A stretch of DNA of 64,000 bases from Aristolochia californica (lineage: Eukaryota > Streptophyta > Magnoliopsida > Piperales > Aristolochiaceae). This document shows, piece by piece, positions 52,255 through 62,774 of the stretch. The stretch is taken from contig JARWKL010000004.1 of assembly GCA_029961685.1 (NCBI GenBank), positions 32,059,645 to 32,123,644 of the forward strand. Direction: 5' to 3'. Below the pieces are notes generated by a model. That model ran no database searches. It was not told the origin of the DNA and saw only the letters and a program-made list of their open reading frames with translations. The number at the start of each line of letters is the position of its first letter. The first letter of the stretch is position 1. A program made the position numbers and the translations under genes.

Positions 52255-53920
52255 CGTCTCACTTGACCACAAATAATTCGTCAAAGTTGGAAAGTTGTAA
52301 TACTGGTGTGGACGCGAGAGCAGATTTTAGTGTCGCAAATGACTGGGTGACCTCCTCATTCCAAATAAAGGAATTTTTCTTGAGCAGGTTGGTCAATGGT
52401 GCTGCTACCGGCCCATAGTTCTGAATAAATTTATGGTAGTAGCTTGCAAGACCCAAAAAATTTTGTAATGCAGAACAAGACTGTGGCTTCAGCCACTCAT
52501 GAATAACTCAGATCTTCTCGGGATCCACCGTAACCCCCTCATCTGAGATAATGTGTCCTAGATAAGCAACATGTGAAGTCGCAAAAGAACACTTGGAATG
52601 TTTTAAATAGAGTTGATGTGCTTGTAAAAAGTCGAAAACAATCCTAGAGTGTGCCAAGTGCTCCTCAACCGACTTGCTATATATAAGAATATCATCGAAA
52701 AACACAAGAACAAATTTTCGAAGTTAGGGGCTAAATACCTCGTTCATCAAAGCTTGAAAAGTGGAGGGTGTATTGGATAACCCAAACGGCATGACGACGA
52801 ACTCAAAGTGGCCATGATGTGTGTGGAACGCCGTCTTCTCGATATCAGAGGGGTACATCCTTACCTGATGGTATCCCGAATGGAGGTCGAGTTTAGTGAA
52901 TAACCACGATCCATGTAATTCATCCAGGAGCTCATCCACTATCAGAATTGAAAATTCGTCTTTCACTGTCTGAACGTTCAACTCCCGATAATCAATGCAG
53001 AATCTTCATGTCCCATCATATTTCTTCAAAAGTAAGACGAGTGAAGAGAACGGTGAGCGACTGGGACGAATAAGACCCTGTTTCAACATCTCCTGGCACT
53101 GACGCTCTATCTCGTCCTTTTGAAGGTGTGGGTAATGGTACGATCGCACGACCACTACCTCAAATCCAAGTTTCAGACATATCCTATGGTCACAGTGCCT
53201 CAGGAGAGGTAATCCCTGAAAGTTCCTGGAAGAGGTCAGAGAACTCCTCAACCAGACCATCACTAGTATTATCAAGTTGTTCCTATGTCTGTAAAGTGTG
53301 CATGTGGTGGGCCCTGTCCACCGGACAGCCCAGTAAGAGCACCCGACTACCGGCCAAATCAAAGCTCATCGTTAAAGCCAAAAAGTCCCACATAATGGGC
53401 CCCAATGTTTGTAACCATTTAATGCCTAATATCATATCAAATCCAGCCAGGGGAATAACAAAAAAATCAACATTAAACGAAGTAGCACTAATGGAAAAAG
53501 TTACCGCCTTCCTAATCCCATAGCTAGGGACCTTCTTGCCATTGGCCACTGAGACTGTGGCTGTCGGATGAGGGTGTATCTGGAGCTGGAGGTGTTGTAC
53601 GCCTGTCAAACTCAAAAAATTGTGTGTACTCCCCGAGTCGACTAGTCCCACCAATTCTCGGTCGATGACATGAGCTCAGACTTGCATTGTGTTAGGCAAT
53701 TTCTGCTCAGGTAATAGCATGCAATGATATCTCCGGTGGTTCCTCCTCGAGAATATCCTCTGGCTCCTCTGGATTCTCTGAATCCGCCACCTCAAGCCAA
53801 AACAATCGTTTATATTGGTGCCCCACAGGATACTACTCATCACAGTTATAACATAGATTTTTGGACCACCGTTCTGCCATCTCTGCACTCGTTAATTTTT
53901 TTATAAAGTTCGGTAAGCCA
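52255..53920 (-). pseudogene. GYP-5: fragment of a GYP-2-family gypsy element (RNase H start to gag end)
   Basis: Pieces: 52259-52456 (LASYYHKFIQNYGPVAAPLT), 52508-52705 ([20 protein letters not shown]), 52724-52981 ([20 protein letters not shown]), 53006-53362 ([27 protein letters not shown]), 53283-53654 (LVDSGSTHNFLSLTG; FDMILGIKWLQTLGPIMWDF) and knuckle/linker near 53700-53900. Lacks LTRs and integrase. It shares two in-frame stops with GYP-2: TAG in the zinc knuckle and TGA after PEKI. Confidence 0.88.
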
Positions 53921-54536
53921 AGCACACTTGCTCGGATTGCAGCATAGATGGGGGTGCCCAATGAGGAGAGGACAGTTTAGATATCCTCATTGTCCTCGTT
54001 CAAGTCAAGCAAAGTTCAAGGTGGCCATCATATCAACTATGAGAAAGATTTACAGTGGGATCTTGCTGATGAAAGTGATTGTAAATATCATACTAACTTT
54101 GTCTAGAACTCTTTGGATATGGTGAGGGATAAATCAATATCAAATGTAAGTCCTAGAAGTCCGCAACAGATTACTTTTATAGTAGTTCATGCTGAGGGAA
54201 ATATAGAGACTTCTTTTAAAGTTGTTGGTAATGAGGAAAGATCTTCCTTTGACTATCCAGTAGTCATGTTAATGAATATTGCTGATGATGTGCAGCAAGC
54301 ACCATTGCCAAAGGTAGTTGACGACCTGGAGGGCTCTATTACCTATAATGGAAGTACTTGCACCAATGTTATCACAGGAAAAGTAAGAAGAACGATAACT
54401 TTCTGCACTGCGTTGTGTTCTGGTGCTTGGATAGTCTCACCTGACTGATTGAAAACAAGCTTTCGGGAGGGTAGATTTGTTGGTGAGTCATTGTTTGTCC
54501 GACAACATGAAGATTTTGAGCATAAGTACAGGTCTA
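53921..54536 (+). pseudogene. Captured BRCT-domain protein, first part (CAP-3)
   Basis: Frame 54113-54448 then 54449-54536: PLPKVVDDLEGSITYNGSTC, TNVITGKVRRTITFCTALCS, GAWIVSP (BRCT tryptophan), then after a TGA LKTSFREGRFVGESLFVRQH. Matches a C-terminal BRCT pair of plant DNA-damage-response proteins. It is interrupted at 54536 by GYP-6 and resumes at 58393 (HALLKGYDVCINHHVLPPVD). The earliest 150 bp are not recognised. Confidence 0.65.
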
Positions 54537-54965
54537 TGTTAGCTTCTTCCCTTGCCATGGATCGAGTCACCCTTTTTTCCTCTCTTCCCTCCATGGATGC
54601 TCTTGACGCTGGAAGAGAATTCTTGTTTCTGGAATGCGGAATGATGGAAATCAAATAGAACGAAGGAGCTTTGAAGGAAGCTCAACCTGGACCTCAGAGG
54701 GAGAATCCGACCTAGACCTCTGAGGGAGAATCTGACCTATTTAATCGAATTTTCTCAATACTTGATTTCTCCTTCCCTTGACATCCCCCTAAATAGGGTT
54801 GAGGGCGGAATTATAAAGGTGACCCATAGGTCAAGTGGTTCACGCCACATTACAACTGAACCAACCCAAAGTAAACCAAACCAAATGAAATTACATGAAA
54901 AGTAAATTGACATAATTTAATTCCTATGCCTATGGATAACTCGTGATGCTATAGAGTCCATAACA
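54537..54965 (-). repeat. GYP-6 3' LTR
   Basis: 429 bp, plus-strand TGTTAGCTTC to AGTCCATAACA, followed by the polypurine tract (plus TCACCCCCCTCCTGGAG). Confidence 0.9.
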
Positions 54966-54984
54966 TCACCCCCCTCCTGGAGAA

Positions 54985-56392
54985 AGAGCTTGTCCTCAAG
55001 CTCGAAGTATGAGTAGAGGGTGCGAAATGCAGCTAATGGTTCCCATGTCATGTCACTGGGGTCGGCATCTGCCCATTGCACTAGGATCTCCCAATCACCC
55101 TGAATGCGGCGAGCCTGTAATACCTGTACGGGAGTAGAAAGGACACGTCCCTCACGTAGTGGGGGCAGCGGTGTGTGCAGCTAGAGAGAATCACCTTGGA
55201 AGGGCTCCAGTTGGGAGACATGAAACACGTTGTGAATCCTAGCCTCTGGCGGAAGCTACAAGCGGTAGGCAATTGTACCAATGCGGTCCATAACCTGAAA
55301 GGGACCATAATATTTCGGAGAGAGCTTGTGGCGTTTGGACGCTGTCAGCAAAAACTGCCTGTATTTTTGAAGACGCAACCAAACATAATCTCCTAGAGAA
55401 AGGAAGACTTCCCAGTGCTTCTTGTCATAATACATCTTCATAGAATGTTGTGCCTCCTACAGATGAGTTCACACCTCAGTGAGGAAGGTATCTCTTTCGG
55501 CTAATGCTTGGTCCAAAGTGACGACTTTAGAGGCCCCTGGTTCATATGATAAAAGGTTGGGCGGTTCTCTACCATATACCACCTTGAATGGGGTTGTGTC
55601 GAGTGCACTGTGGTAGTAGGTGTTGTAACATAATTCAGCCCAGGCGAGCCACTTAACCAACCTTTTAGGTGAGTCCCCCACGAAACAGCAAAGATACATT
55701 TCAATTGTTCTGTTGATGACCTCTGTCTGACCATTAGTCTGCGGATGGAAGGCTGAAGAGAAGGATAATGTTGTGCCCTGCAGCTTGAAGAGTTCTTTCC
55801 AGAAGGTACTTGTAAAGATTGCATCCCTATCACTGGTAATGGAATTAGGCATCCCATGTAAGCGGACAATGTTATCCATAAAGAGTTGAGCGACTTGAGC
55901 TGCAGTGTAAGGATGTGCCAGAGGGATGAAGTGCCCATACTTTGAGAAACGATCCACCACTACAAAGATAACGGATTTGCCTGACGAAGAGGGCAGTCCA
56001 TCTATGAAGTCCATAGAAATATCAGACCAGACCTGTGACGATAGCAGAAGTGGTTGGAGCAACCCAGCTGGACTTAATGTTTCAGCTATATTTCATTGAC
56101 AAGTCTGACAAGCCGCCACATAATTGGTTATACTGTACTTCATGCCCCTCCAATAAAATTCCCGACTAATCCAGAAATATGTTTTTTGTCGACCCTCATG
56201 TGTATTGTCATGGAAGGAGGCTAAAATGCTGTGAATCAGAGGGGATGTGTGGTGTAGAAAAATTCTGTTTTTGTAGAGGACCAGATTGTCTTTAACCATC
56301 CAATGGTTTGCCGCTGTCCCCTGCTGAATGTCATGACATAAAGCTATAATTTTCGGGTACTGTTGTGCCTCTTCCCGTATAGAATCCAACAA
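54985..56392 (-). pseudogene. GYP-6 integrase
   Basis: HHCC region in 56093-56392 (HSILASFHDNTHEG; YVAACQTCQ), catalytic core in 55469-56062 (SDISMDFIDGLPSSSGKSVI; SDRDAIFTSTFWKELFKLQG; HPQTNGQTEVINRTIEMYLC), C-terminal part 55256-55441, and chromodomain-like end near 55040-55130. Interrupted by stops at about 56092 and 55468. Confidence 0.85.
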
Positions 56393-56440
56393 GAGAGCTC
56401 TGGGTTGACTGATGGCATGTAATTGCGGCTCTGGAATATC

Positions 56441-57950
56441 CTAGCGAGATAAAGCATCAACCCCTACATTCAAACTCCCCGGTTTATAATCTACAGTAAA
56501 GTCAAACCCCATAAGTTTACTTAACCAATGCTGCTGCGGTGAGGTAGTGAGGCGCTGATCAAGCAGATACTTGAGGCTGCAATGATTAGTGCGAATAAAA
56601 AATGAACGTCCCCAGAGATAAGGGCGCCAATGTTGTATAGCTTTCACCAATCTGAACAATTCCCTATCATAAGCTGCTAACTTGTGGTGGTGCTGTCCAA
56701 GTTAATGGCTAAAATAAGCAATCTGGTGGCCCTGTTGGTGTAACACTGCACCAATACCGCCCCCCGAAGCATCACATTTCACTACAAAGGGCTCATCAAA
56801 GTCGAGTAGATGCAAAACTGGGGCGGATTATAAGGCCTCTTTCAACTGCTGAAAGGAATTAACCGCTGTCTCTAACCAGGTAAAGGTATTTTTCTTGAGG
56901 AGGTTGTCGAGCGGAGCTGCAATCTGGCCATAGCTATGAATAAATTTTCTAAAATACCCAGCTAGGTCCAAAAATCCCCTTAAGGCTATAATGGATGTAG
57001 GAGGAGGCCAATCTGTGACCGCATATATCTTACTCTGGTCTACTTGCACCCCCATTGCTGAAATAACGTGGCCCAAGTATACCACTTCCGACGTTCCCAT
57101 AGAACATTTGGACTGATTTAAAACCAAATGATGTGAACGGATAAGAGAAAATACCTGGTGAAGGTGCTGAAGATGCTCTTCCCAACTGTTGCTATAAACC
57201 AAAATATCGTCAAAAAATACCAATGCGTATTTCCTTAAGAGAGAGGAAAATACCTCATTCATGAGGGCCTGGAAGGTGGAAGGCGCATTTGAGAGACCAA
57301 ATGGCATTACAAGGAACTCAAAATAGTTGTAATGCGTCCGGAACGCTGTTTTCTCCACATCTGATGGGTGAACTCGGATTTGATGATAGCCAGATTTCAA
57401 ATCGAGTTTAGTAAAAATAGTAGCTCCATGTAGCTCATCTAGCAACTCGTCCACCACTGGGATGGAAAATTTATCTTTAATAGTATGGGCATTGAGTTGC
57501 CAATAATCCACACAAAACCTCCATGACTTATCATGCTTGCGGACCAGTAATACTGGTGAGGAAAAAGGAGACTTGTTGGGCTGAATAATACCCTGGGCTA
57601 GCATCTTCTGGCACTGCCTTTCAATCTCATCCTTCTGTAAGTGGGGGTAACGATAAGGACGCACCACTACAGGCTCAGTGCCCGTTTTCAAACGAATATA
57701 GTGATCATAGTGCCTAATTGGCGGTAAAGCAGTAGGGTCCTGAAAGATATCCTCAAATTCTGTAAGTAAGTGAGATAACTTACAGTTGGCCGTGGACTAA
57801 ACCTGAACAACCTGTAGTGCGCAAGGCACAGGTGCTTGTGTGCCATGCAATATAATCTGACGTTGGTCCTCTGTAAAAGACATGGTCAAAGCTTTGAAAT
57901 CCCATAGTATTGGCCCCAAAAGTTGTAGCCATTTAATTCCTAGTACCAAA
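56441..57950 (-). pseudogene. GYP-6 RT - RNase H and protease end
   Basis: RT is open over 287 codons (56828-57691) with [20 protein letters not shown] and VFFDDILVYS. RNase H continues with breaks to 56441 (VDYKPGSLNVGVDALSR). The protease C-terminus LVLGIKWLQLLGPILWDFKA lies at about 57840-57950, where it joins LTR sequence directly. Confidence 0.85.
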
Positions 57951-58063
57951 TAGGGTACCCTTGCCATGGATCGAGTCACCCTTCTTTCCTCTCTTCCCTC
58001 CATGGATGCTCTTGACGCTGGAAGAGAATTCTTGTTTCTGGAACGTGGAATGATGGAAATCAA
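57797..58063 (-). other. LTR-to-protease fusion frame in GYP-6
   Basis: An 88-codon frame starting in the LTR (SMEGREERRVTRSMAR) and continuing in frame through VPYLVLGIKWLQLLGP. It results from the deletion of gag. Whether it is translated is unknown. Confidence 0.6.
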
Positions 58064-58392
58064 ATAGAACGAAGGAGCTTTGAAGGGAGCTCAACCTGGA
58101 CATGAGAGGGAGAATCCGACCTAGACCTCTGAGGGAGAATCTGACCTGTTTAATTTAATTTTCTCAATACTTGATTTCTCCTTCCCTTGACATCCCCCTA
58201 AATAGGGATGAGGACGGAATTACAAAGGTGACCATAGGTCAAGTGGTTCACGCCACATTACAACTGAACCAACCCAAAGTAAACCAAACTAAACAAAGTA
58301 AAACAAACCAAATGAAATTACATGAAAAGTAAATTGACATAATTTAATTCATATGCCTATGGATAACTCATGATGCTACGAAGTCCATAACA
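57956..58392 (-). repeat. GYP-6 5' LTR, inner end deleted
   Basis: About 437 bp from CCCTTGCCATGGATCG to AAGTCCATAACA, matching the left LTR; the first approximately 13 bp and the primer site are lost. Confidence 0.85.
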
Positions 58393-59241
58393 GTCAGTGG
58401 TAGAGGATGCAGTTTTCAAAGCAAAAACAAGATGACATGCTTTGCTTAAGGGATACGATGTCTGCATAAACCACCATGTTCTGCCTCCAGTTGACACCTT
58501 AAGGGCCAGGGTGGAATCTGCTAGTGGAAATGTTCTTTGTGGACTTGAAGACATGAAAGAACCTGCACGGACAATTTTTGTAGTGTGTGACTTGATGTAT
58601 GGTTTTTTTGTGGCTGGGTTGAATAGTAGGAGGAAGGGTCCACTGGTGGCTGCCATTACAGTACTGCATGTGTCTGCTATTCGAAGTGCCTCAGTGGCTA
58701 CTGCAGAAATGAGGTACTACTCAACCAACTATTTGAGGAATTTCAGTGGACTTAAAGCAGCAACAAATGTGAACTGTGACTCAGAGATGTCCTTCTTGGG
58801 AAAGGAGAGCAGTGCTGCACTTCAACACTCCATTGTTGTCAAATTTTCAAAACAAAGTCTGATGGTTTCTTTTGCAAATGTTGTTGCCAGAGCAATCCAG
58901 AATGTACATGGGAATTATTTTGGTGTGTACTATTCTTTTGGAATTCGCAGAGAGTTGATCAGCGACAAGGTGAGGAAAGATTTTTATAGGGCAGCTATTC
59001 TGAATAGTCCTTCTCTCATGAGCCATGCCACTGTTCTGGATGTTGGTTGTGGTATTGGAATACTAAGTTTATTTGCAGCTCAAGCACTTGTTGCATTCCT
59101 CTGCCCAGGGTTCCCTCTTGCATTAGAAGGGGACAGAAATGCCTATGGCGGCAAGGGATTCTCTCGGGCACACATGGAGGCGTTGGCATACAGACACTAC
59201 GTCCGAGCTTGAGGACAAGGTCGTTCTTCCAGGGGGTGTAA
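58393..59241 (+). pseudogene. Captured BRCT end - plastid NAD-MDH presequence - PRMT3 chimera (CAP-3)
   Basis: Frame 58442-59212 (256 codons): the BRCT continuation (LKGYDVCINHHVLPPVDTLR; ASGNVLCGLEDMKEPARTIF), a middle part with NYLRNFSGLKAATNVNCDSE and FLGKESSAALQHSIV resembling a chloroplast NAD-malate dehydrogenase transit region, then NYFGVYYSFGIRRELISDKV and VLDVGCGIGILSLFAAQA, the SAM-binding motif I of a PRMT3-type arginine methyltransferase. It ends with the gypsy-like CGAGCTTGAGGACAAGG and a purine tract (AGGGGGTGTAA). Each part is truncated. Confidence 0.7.
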
Positions 59242-59508
59242 TATTATGCATGCAATAAAATTATTATTTTAGTTCTTTTCTTTAATTTACTCTATTTATT
59301 TCATTTTTAGGTCACAGGGGTATTTTTGGAATATTTTATTTATAGGGGTATTTTTGTAATATTTTATCTTAAACTCTAACAGGGTGAACCCTATTTAAGG
59401 GGTATAAGTAATGAGAAAGACAAGCATTGAGAATTAGGTTAAATCTAGTGTAAACAGGCTTAGAGTTCTCCTCAACGAGCTCCATGTGTTAGATCCAGGA
59501 CCGTAACA
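59242..59508 (+). repeat. CAP-3 3' LTR
   Basis: 267 bp, TATTATGCATGCAATAAA (start mutated) to CCAGGACCGTAACA. It matches the 5' LTR but lacks about 55 bp near its end and has scattered substitutions, so CAP-3 is older than CAP-4. Confidence 0.82.
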
Positions 59509-59613
59509 CGAGCCTAGACTCGGCTTGAACTTGAGTTTGAAATATTTAAATCAAGCTTGGCTCGAACATAGGCAGATGCGGGCTCGGCTCGGCTCGGCTC
59601 GATGCCACCCTTA
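59509..59613. repeat. hAT-like right terminus, continuation
   Basis: Continues the GC-rich CTCGGCTTGAAC..GGCTCGGCTCGG sequence interrupted by CAP-3 at 45808 and ends GATGCCACCCTTA, the complement of the TAGGGGTGGC end at 44222. Confidence 0.55.
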
Positions 59614-60213
59614 ATTAAAACCATCTGGTTTTTATAGTTTCTTTTGTGCTATCAACATTCCTATTTTGAGGTTGTTTTATATTTAAATTTTTCTCTTTTT
59701 ATGATCTTCTATATTCATGTTGATATAGGAAGTTTTTTTCAATACTTATAAAAATGATTAAGTAACTTATATATAAAGAATATAAAATATAAGTAAATAA
59801 AAGTTGATGTTATTTACTTGATTGATAGTTTATATGTTAAAAGACACAAACGTGTGTAGAAGTGGCATGACTAGTAAATAAGGGGAACTTTTATAAAGAT
59901 GGTATAGAGTTGTAATTATGCAAGCTATTGTATGTCATTTTATGTTTTTTTTTCCTTTTGAAGCATGTGGCCCTGAGGTAGAGCATTCAAGCCTCTTCTT
60001 CTTGGCTCAAATTCGTTCATACACCTTTGTTTCTTTTCCTTTTTCCTTCTCTCCCTTGGTTTCTTCTCTCCTCCCTCCCAAAAGTTAAGAGTTCCTCTCT
60101 TCTCTCCTACCTTTGAGATCTATTGTGTTTGTGTGTTGTCCCTAGAAATCAACATAGTATCAAAGTGGGCAAAGATCTAAGATAGAAAAGGAGAAGAAGA
60201 AGGAGAAGAAATG
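59614..60213 (+). other. COP-5: LTR end of another copia-like element, with a tRNA-like SINE head
   Basis: 60140-60175 reads GAAATCAACA then TAGTATCAAAGTGGGC, an LTR end plus degraded primer site. At 59960-60010, GTGGCCCTGAGGTAGAGCAT and GGCTCAAATTCGTTC look like A and B boxes of a tRNA-derived SINE. The remaining sequence is AT-rich with no gene. COP-4 is inserted at 60213. Confidence 0.4.
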
Positions 60214-60617
60214 TGTTCAATTTATGGAAAAGAGAAATACTTCATTGACTTGAAGTAATCAGAGTTCATGAACCTCTATTTATAATAGAGGAAGGTAGTA
60301 GAATCCAATTACAATTAAACTAAATTTGTCCCAATTACACCCAAACTCTAACATTTAAAGATAAGTCCTAACATAATTAAATAACCCAATATAAATAGAA
60401 GATTAACAAGACTAAAACACCTTTAAATTGAAACTCTTCTGTGAGACTTGCTGCCATAATAATTGTGGCTCTATTAGACTTCTTATTGTGTAAGATTTCT
60501 TATGCCACCTCACGTGATCATGGTGGGTCCCATATCTTATGGGCTTGGGCCCATGTTTCAACACACTTGGATATGTGGGCCTTCTTGGTCTTATGGGTTT
60601 GGGCCCATCTTCCAACA
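60214..60617 (-). repeat. COP-4 3' LTR
   Basis: 404 bp, plus-strand TGTTCAATTTATGG to CATCTTCCAACA, with TATTTATAATAGAGG (TATA-like on the minus strand). Confidence 0.9.
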
Positions 60618-62774
60618 CTCCCTCTCAAGCTGGGGGTGAGAGAACATCATGAACTCTCAACTTGCTACAAATTATGTATAGGATCTTCTCGTATAAAATG
60701 GCGGTCCTCCATATCTTCTAACACTCCCCCTCACGCTGGTGCTCTCTTCCATGAGACCCAGCTGGCATAAGATAAGTGAGAGTAAAATCATTCAAAGCCG
60801 TATGACATCGCTCCATATTCCAATCATAACCCATTCTGGATGTAGGGCACACTCCTATCATTCCCACGTAGTGGTACTCCTATCTTTCACAAGTAGTGGG
60901 TCTATACGTAGAGCTCAGAAGTGTAGTAAAAACTCCTCCATCATCATATCCTTCCACAAGACAACAACTCTCAAGTGGTAGGAGTAATAAATGCCAATTA
61001 AGGGGGGCAAAATATATGTAGTAATAAGCTCCTTCATCACGGTGTCTCAACTTGGCCACCGACTCTCACAGGTAGAAATGGGTGATAAATGCCTGTCATT
61101 CACATGACAACGATAAAAGACGTGATACGTGATAAATGCCTGTCATTCACATGACAACGATAAAAGACGTGATACGTGATAAATGCCTGTCATTCACATG
61201 ACAACGATAAAAGACGTGATACGTGATAAATGCCTGTCATTCACAAGATGGCGACGTGATAAGTGGGTAACGTCTGTCATTCATAAGACAACGATAAAAG
61301 ACCCATGGGTACATACATATATATAAGTCTCAATGGACTTAAAACACCCATATACGTGATGGACATAAACTCCCAACCAAACCAACACTCAAAAGGTTGA
61401 CCCAAAGATGTATTTGAGAGTCAAATAAAGGATGGTAGGAGAAAGGCTGCAAATAACCAATGGGTAATGGGTAAGGAGGAAGATAGGATGATGAGCCCAC
61501 CATTTCTTCAATAATAATGTCTCATCCAAAGAGACACAATAGCTTCAACTGAAATGGGTTTGGGTTGATATAACACGAACCAAAATAATAAAAATCATTG
61601 TAAAAGGACCCATGAAATAATCGGATGCGAGTATTTTCACCAAATAATACGTTGACAAGGAATATGTTGCGAATACCTCAAAATAATAATCCAGCCAGAG
61701 AAGTAGAATCGAGTCGTGCCGAGTCAGGTATCACCAACAATTACCATAGTTATAATTGCAAATCAGGATTCTTGATCTTCAATTTTCTTTGATGCAAAAT
61801 TTTCTTATTAGATGCAAAAGATTCATCTTGTGTGTTCCCCCTTTCTTGAATATTTTGGTCACATAAAACTTACCCCAACGTATGGAATAAATTACCTCTT
61901 TCACGTACTTCTTCTACTTCTCCCCCTCAAGCTGGGAGGTAATGGCACTGTTCCTAGCTTGAACCAAATAACATAGATATAGTAACCAAAAATATTAACC
62001 AAAAAAGGGTTAAGTGAGATATTTTCCTGATATATTTGATCAATAACAACAACTCAAAAAGTGACGCAATACAATCGGTTTTTTTCAATGCAACAGGATA
62101 CCAGTATGACCTTTGATTATTCCAATGCGAATATATCCTTAAATACAGATCATATTGACATGAAAGTTTCTCCTTCTGAAACTAGACTTAAATACCTTTC
62201 TTCCAAGTATAAATTATCTTCATAAAAAATACATATATTGAGATATATAATCTGATAGATTTCAGTCTCTACCGAATTAAGTACTCTTTCCCCTTTTTCC
62301 AGCATGACCATTGACTCTTCCAAGATCAAATTTCCATATAAAAAACTCAGAAAGAGAATTTGTTGTATAGGTAATAAAATAAAATTACAGATATTACTTT
62401 TGATATATAATTTTCCATATGAAGTCTCGTTCTTTATAGCATAAAATAGCTCGGAAGTTGAAGCTTTTTGCTGGTGCACGAACCTCTTTTGCAATCTGAC
62501 ATTTTCTACTTCAAATATTGATTTATCTTTTTAGATAAATTCGATTGCAAAAAATCATTTTTCTTTGGAAAGTAGACTCAAATATCTTTTTGTCAATATA
62601 TAATTTGTAATATTAAAAGCTTATTATAGAGGTAAAAACATAAATCAAATAACGAGTATTGGGACTGAAAAAAAGAGAAATACAAACCTAAAGTGCTAGA
62701 GATAAGAAATCAGAAATTATCACATTACCTCAATGGGTTGACCGAGTCAACTCATAAAACCTGCTCTAATACCA
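60618..62774 (-). other. COP-4 non-coding interior
   Basis: About 2.1 kb without a credible coding frame. On the minus strand it follows COP-2 from the primer site to TGTGACCAAAATATTCAA, diverges at a tandem-repeat zone, and matches again at GTGTGCCCTACATCCAG. The 62150-62494 frame overlaps this conserved non-coding part and is probably not real. Confidence 0.7.
61082..61300. repeat. 47-bp tandem repeat in COP-4
   Basis: Three close copies plus partial ones of a 47-bp unit (GTGATAAATGCCTGTCATTC.., starts at 61082, 61129, 61176). Non-coding. Confidence 0.9.

Larger units (their letters stand above)
54537..58392 (-). mobile_element. GYP-6: internally deleted gypsy element inside CAP-3
   Basis: Left (3') LTR 54537-54965, right (5') LTR remnant 57956-58392. 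The interior holds integrase, RT-RNase H and the protease end, but gag, primer site and the inner end of the 5' LTR are deleted (junction near 57950). Left flank GTCTA versus right flank GTCA suggests a TSD with a 1-bp loss. Same family as GYP-3 and GYP-4. Confidence 0.88.
45809..59508 (+). mobile_element. CAP-3: gene-capturing retrotransposon with several nested insertions
   Basis: 5' LTR 45809-46131, primer site ATTGGTATCAGATC, captured host fragments at 46341-47330 and 53920-54536 plus 58393-59200, and a 3' LTR at 59242-59508. TSD CGAGT (45804-45808) versus CGAGC (59509-59513). Nested inside are a TRIM, a GYP-2-type LTR with CAP-4, a TRIM-like piece, GYP-5 and GYP-6. Captured pieces are sense-oriented and there is no pol of its own. 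Confidence 0.85.

Noticed and set aside
62150..62494. 114-codon minus-strand frame in COP-4
   Set aside because: The homologous COP-2 region lacks the frame; conserved as non-coding sequence.
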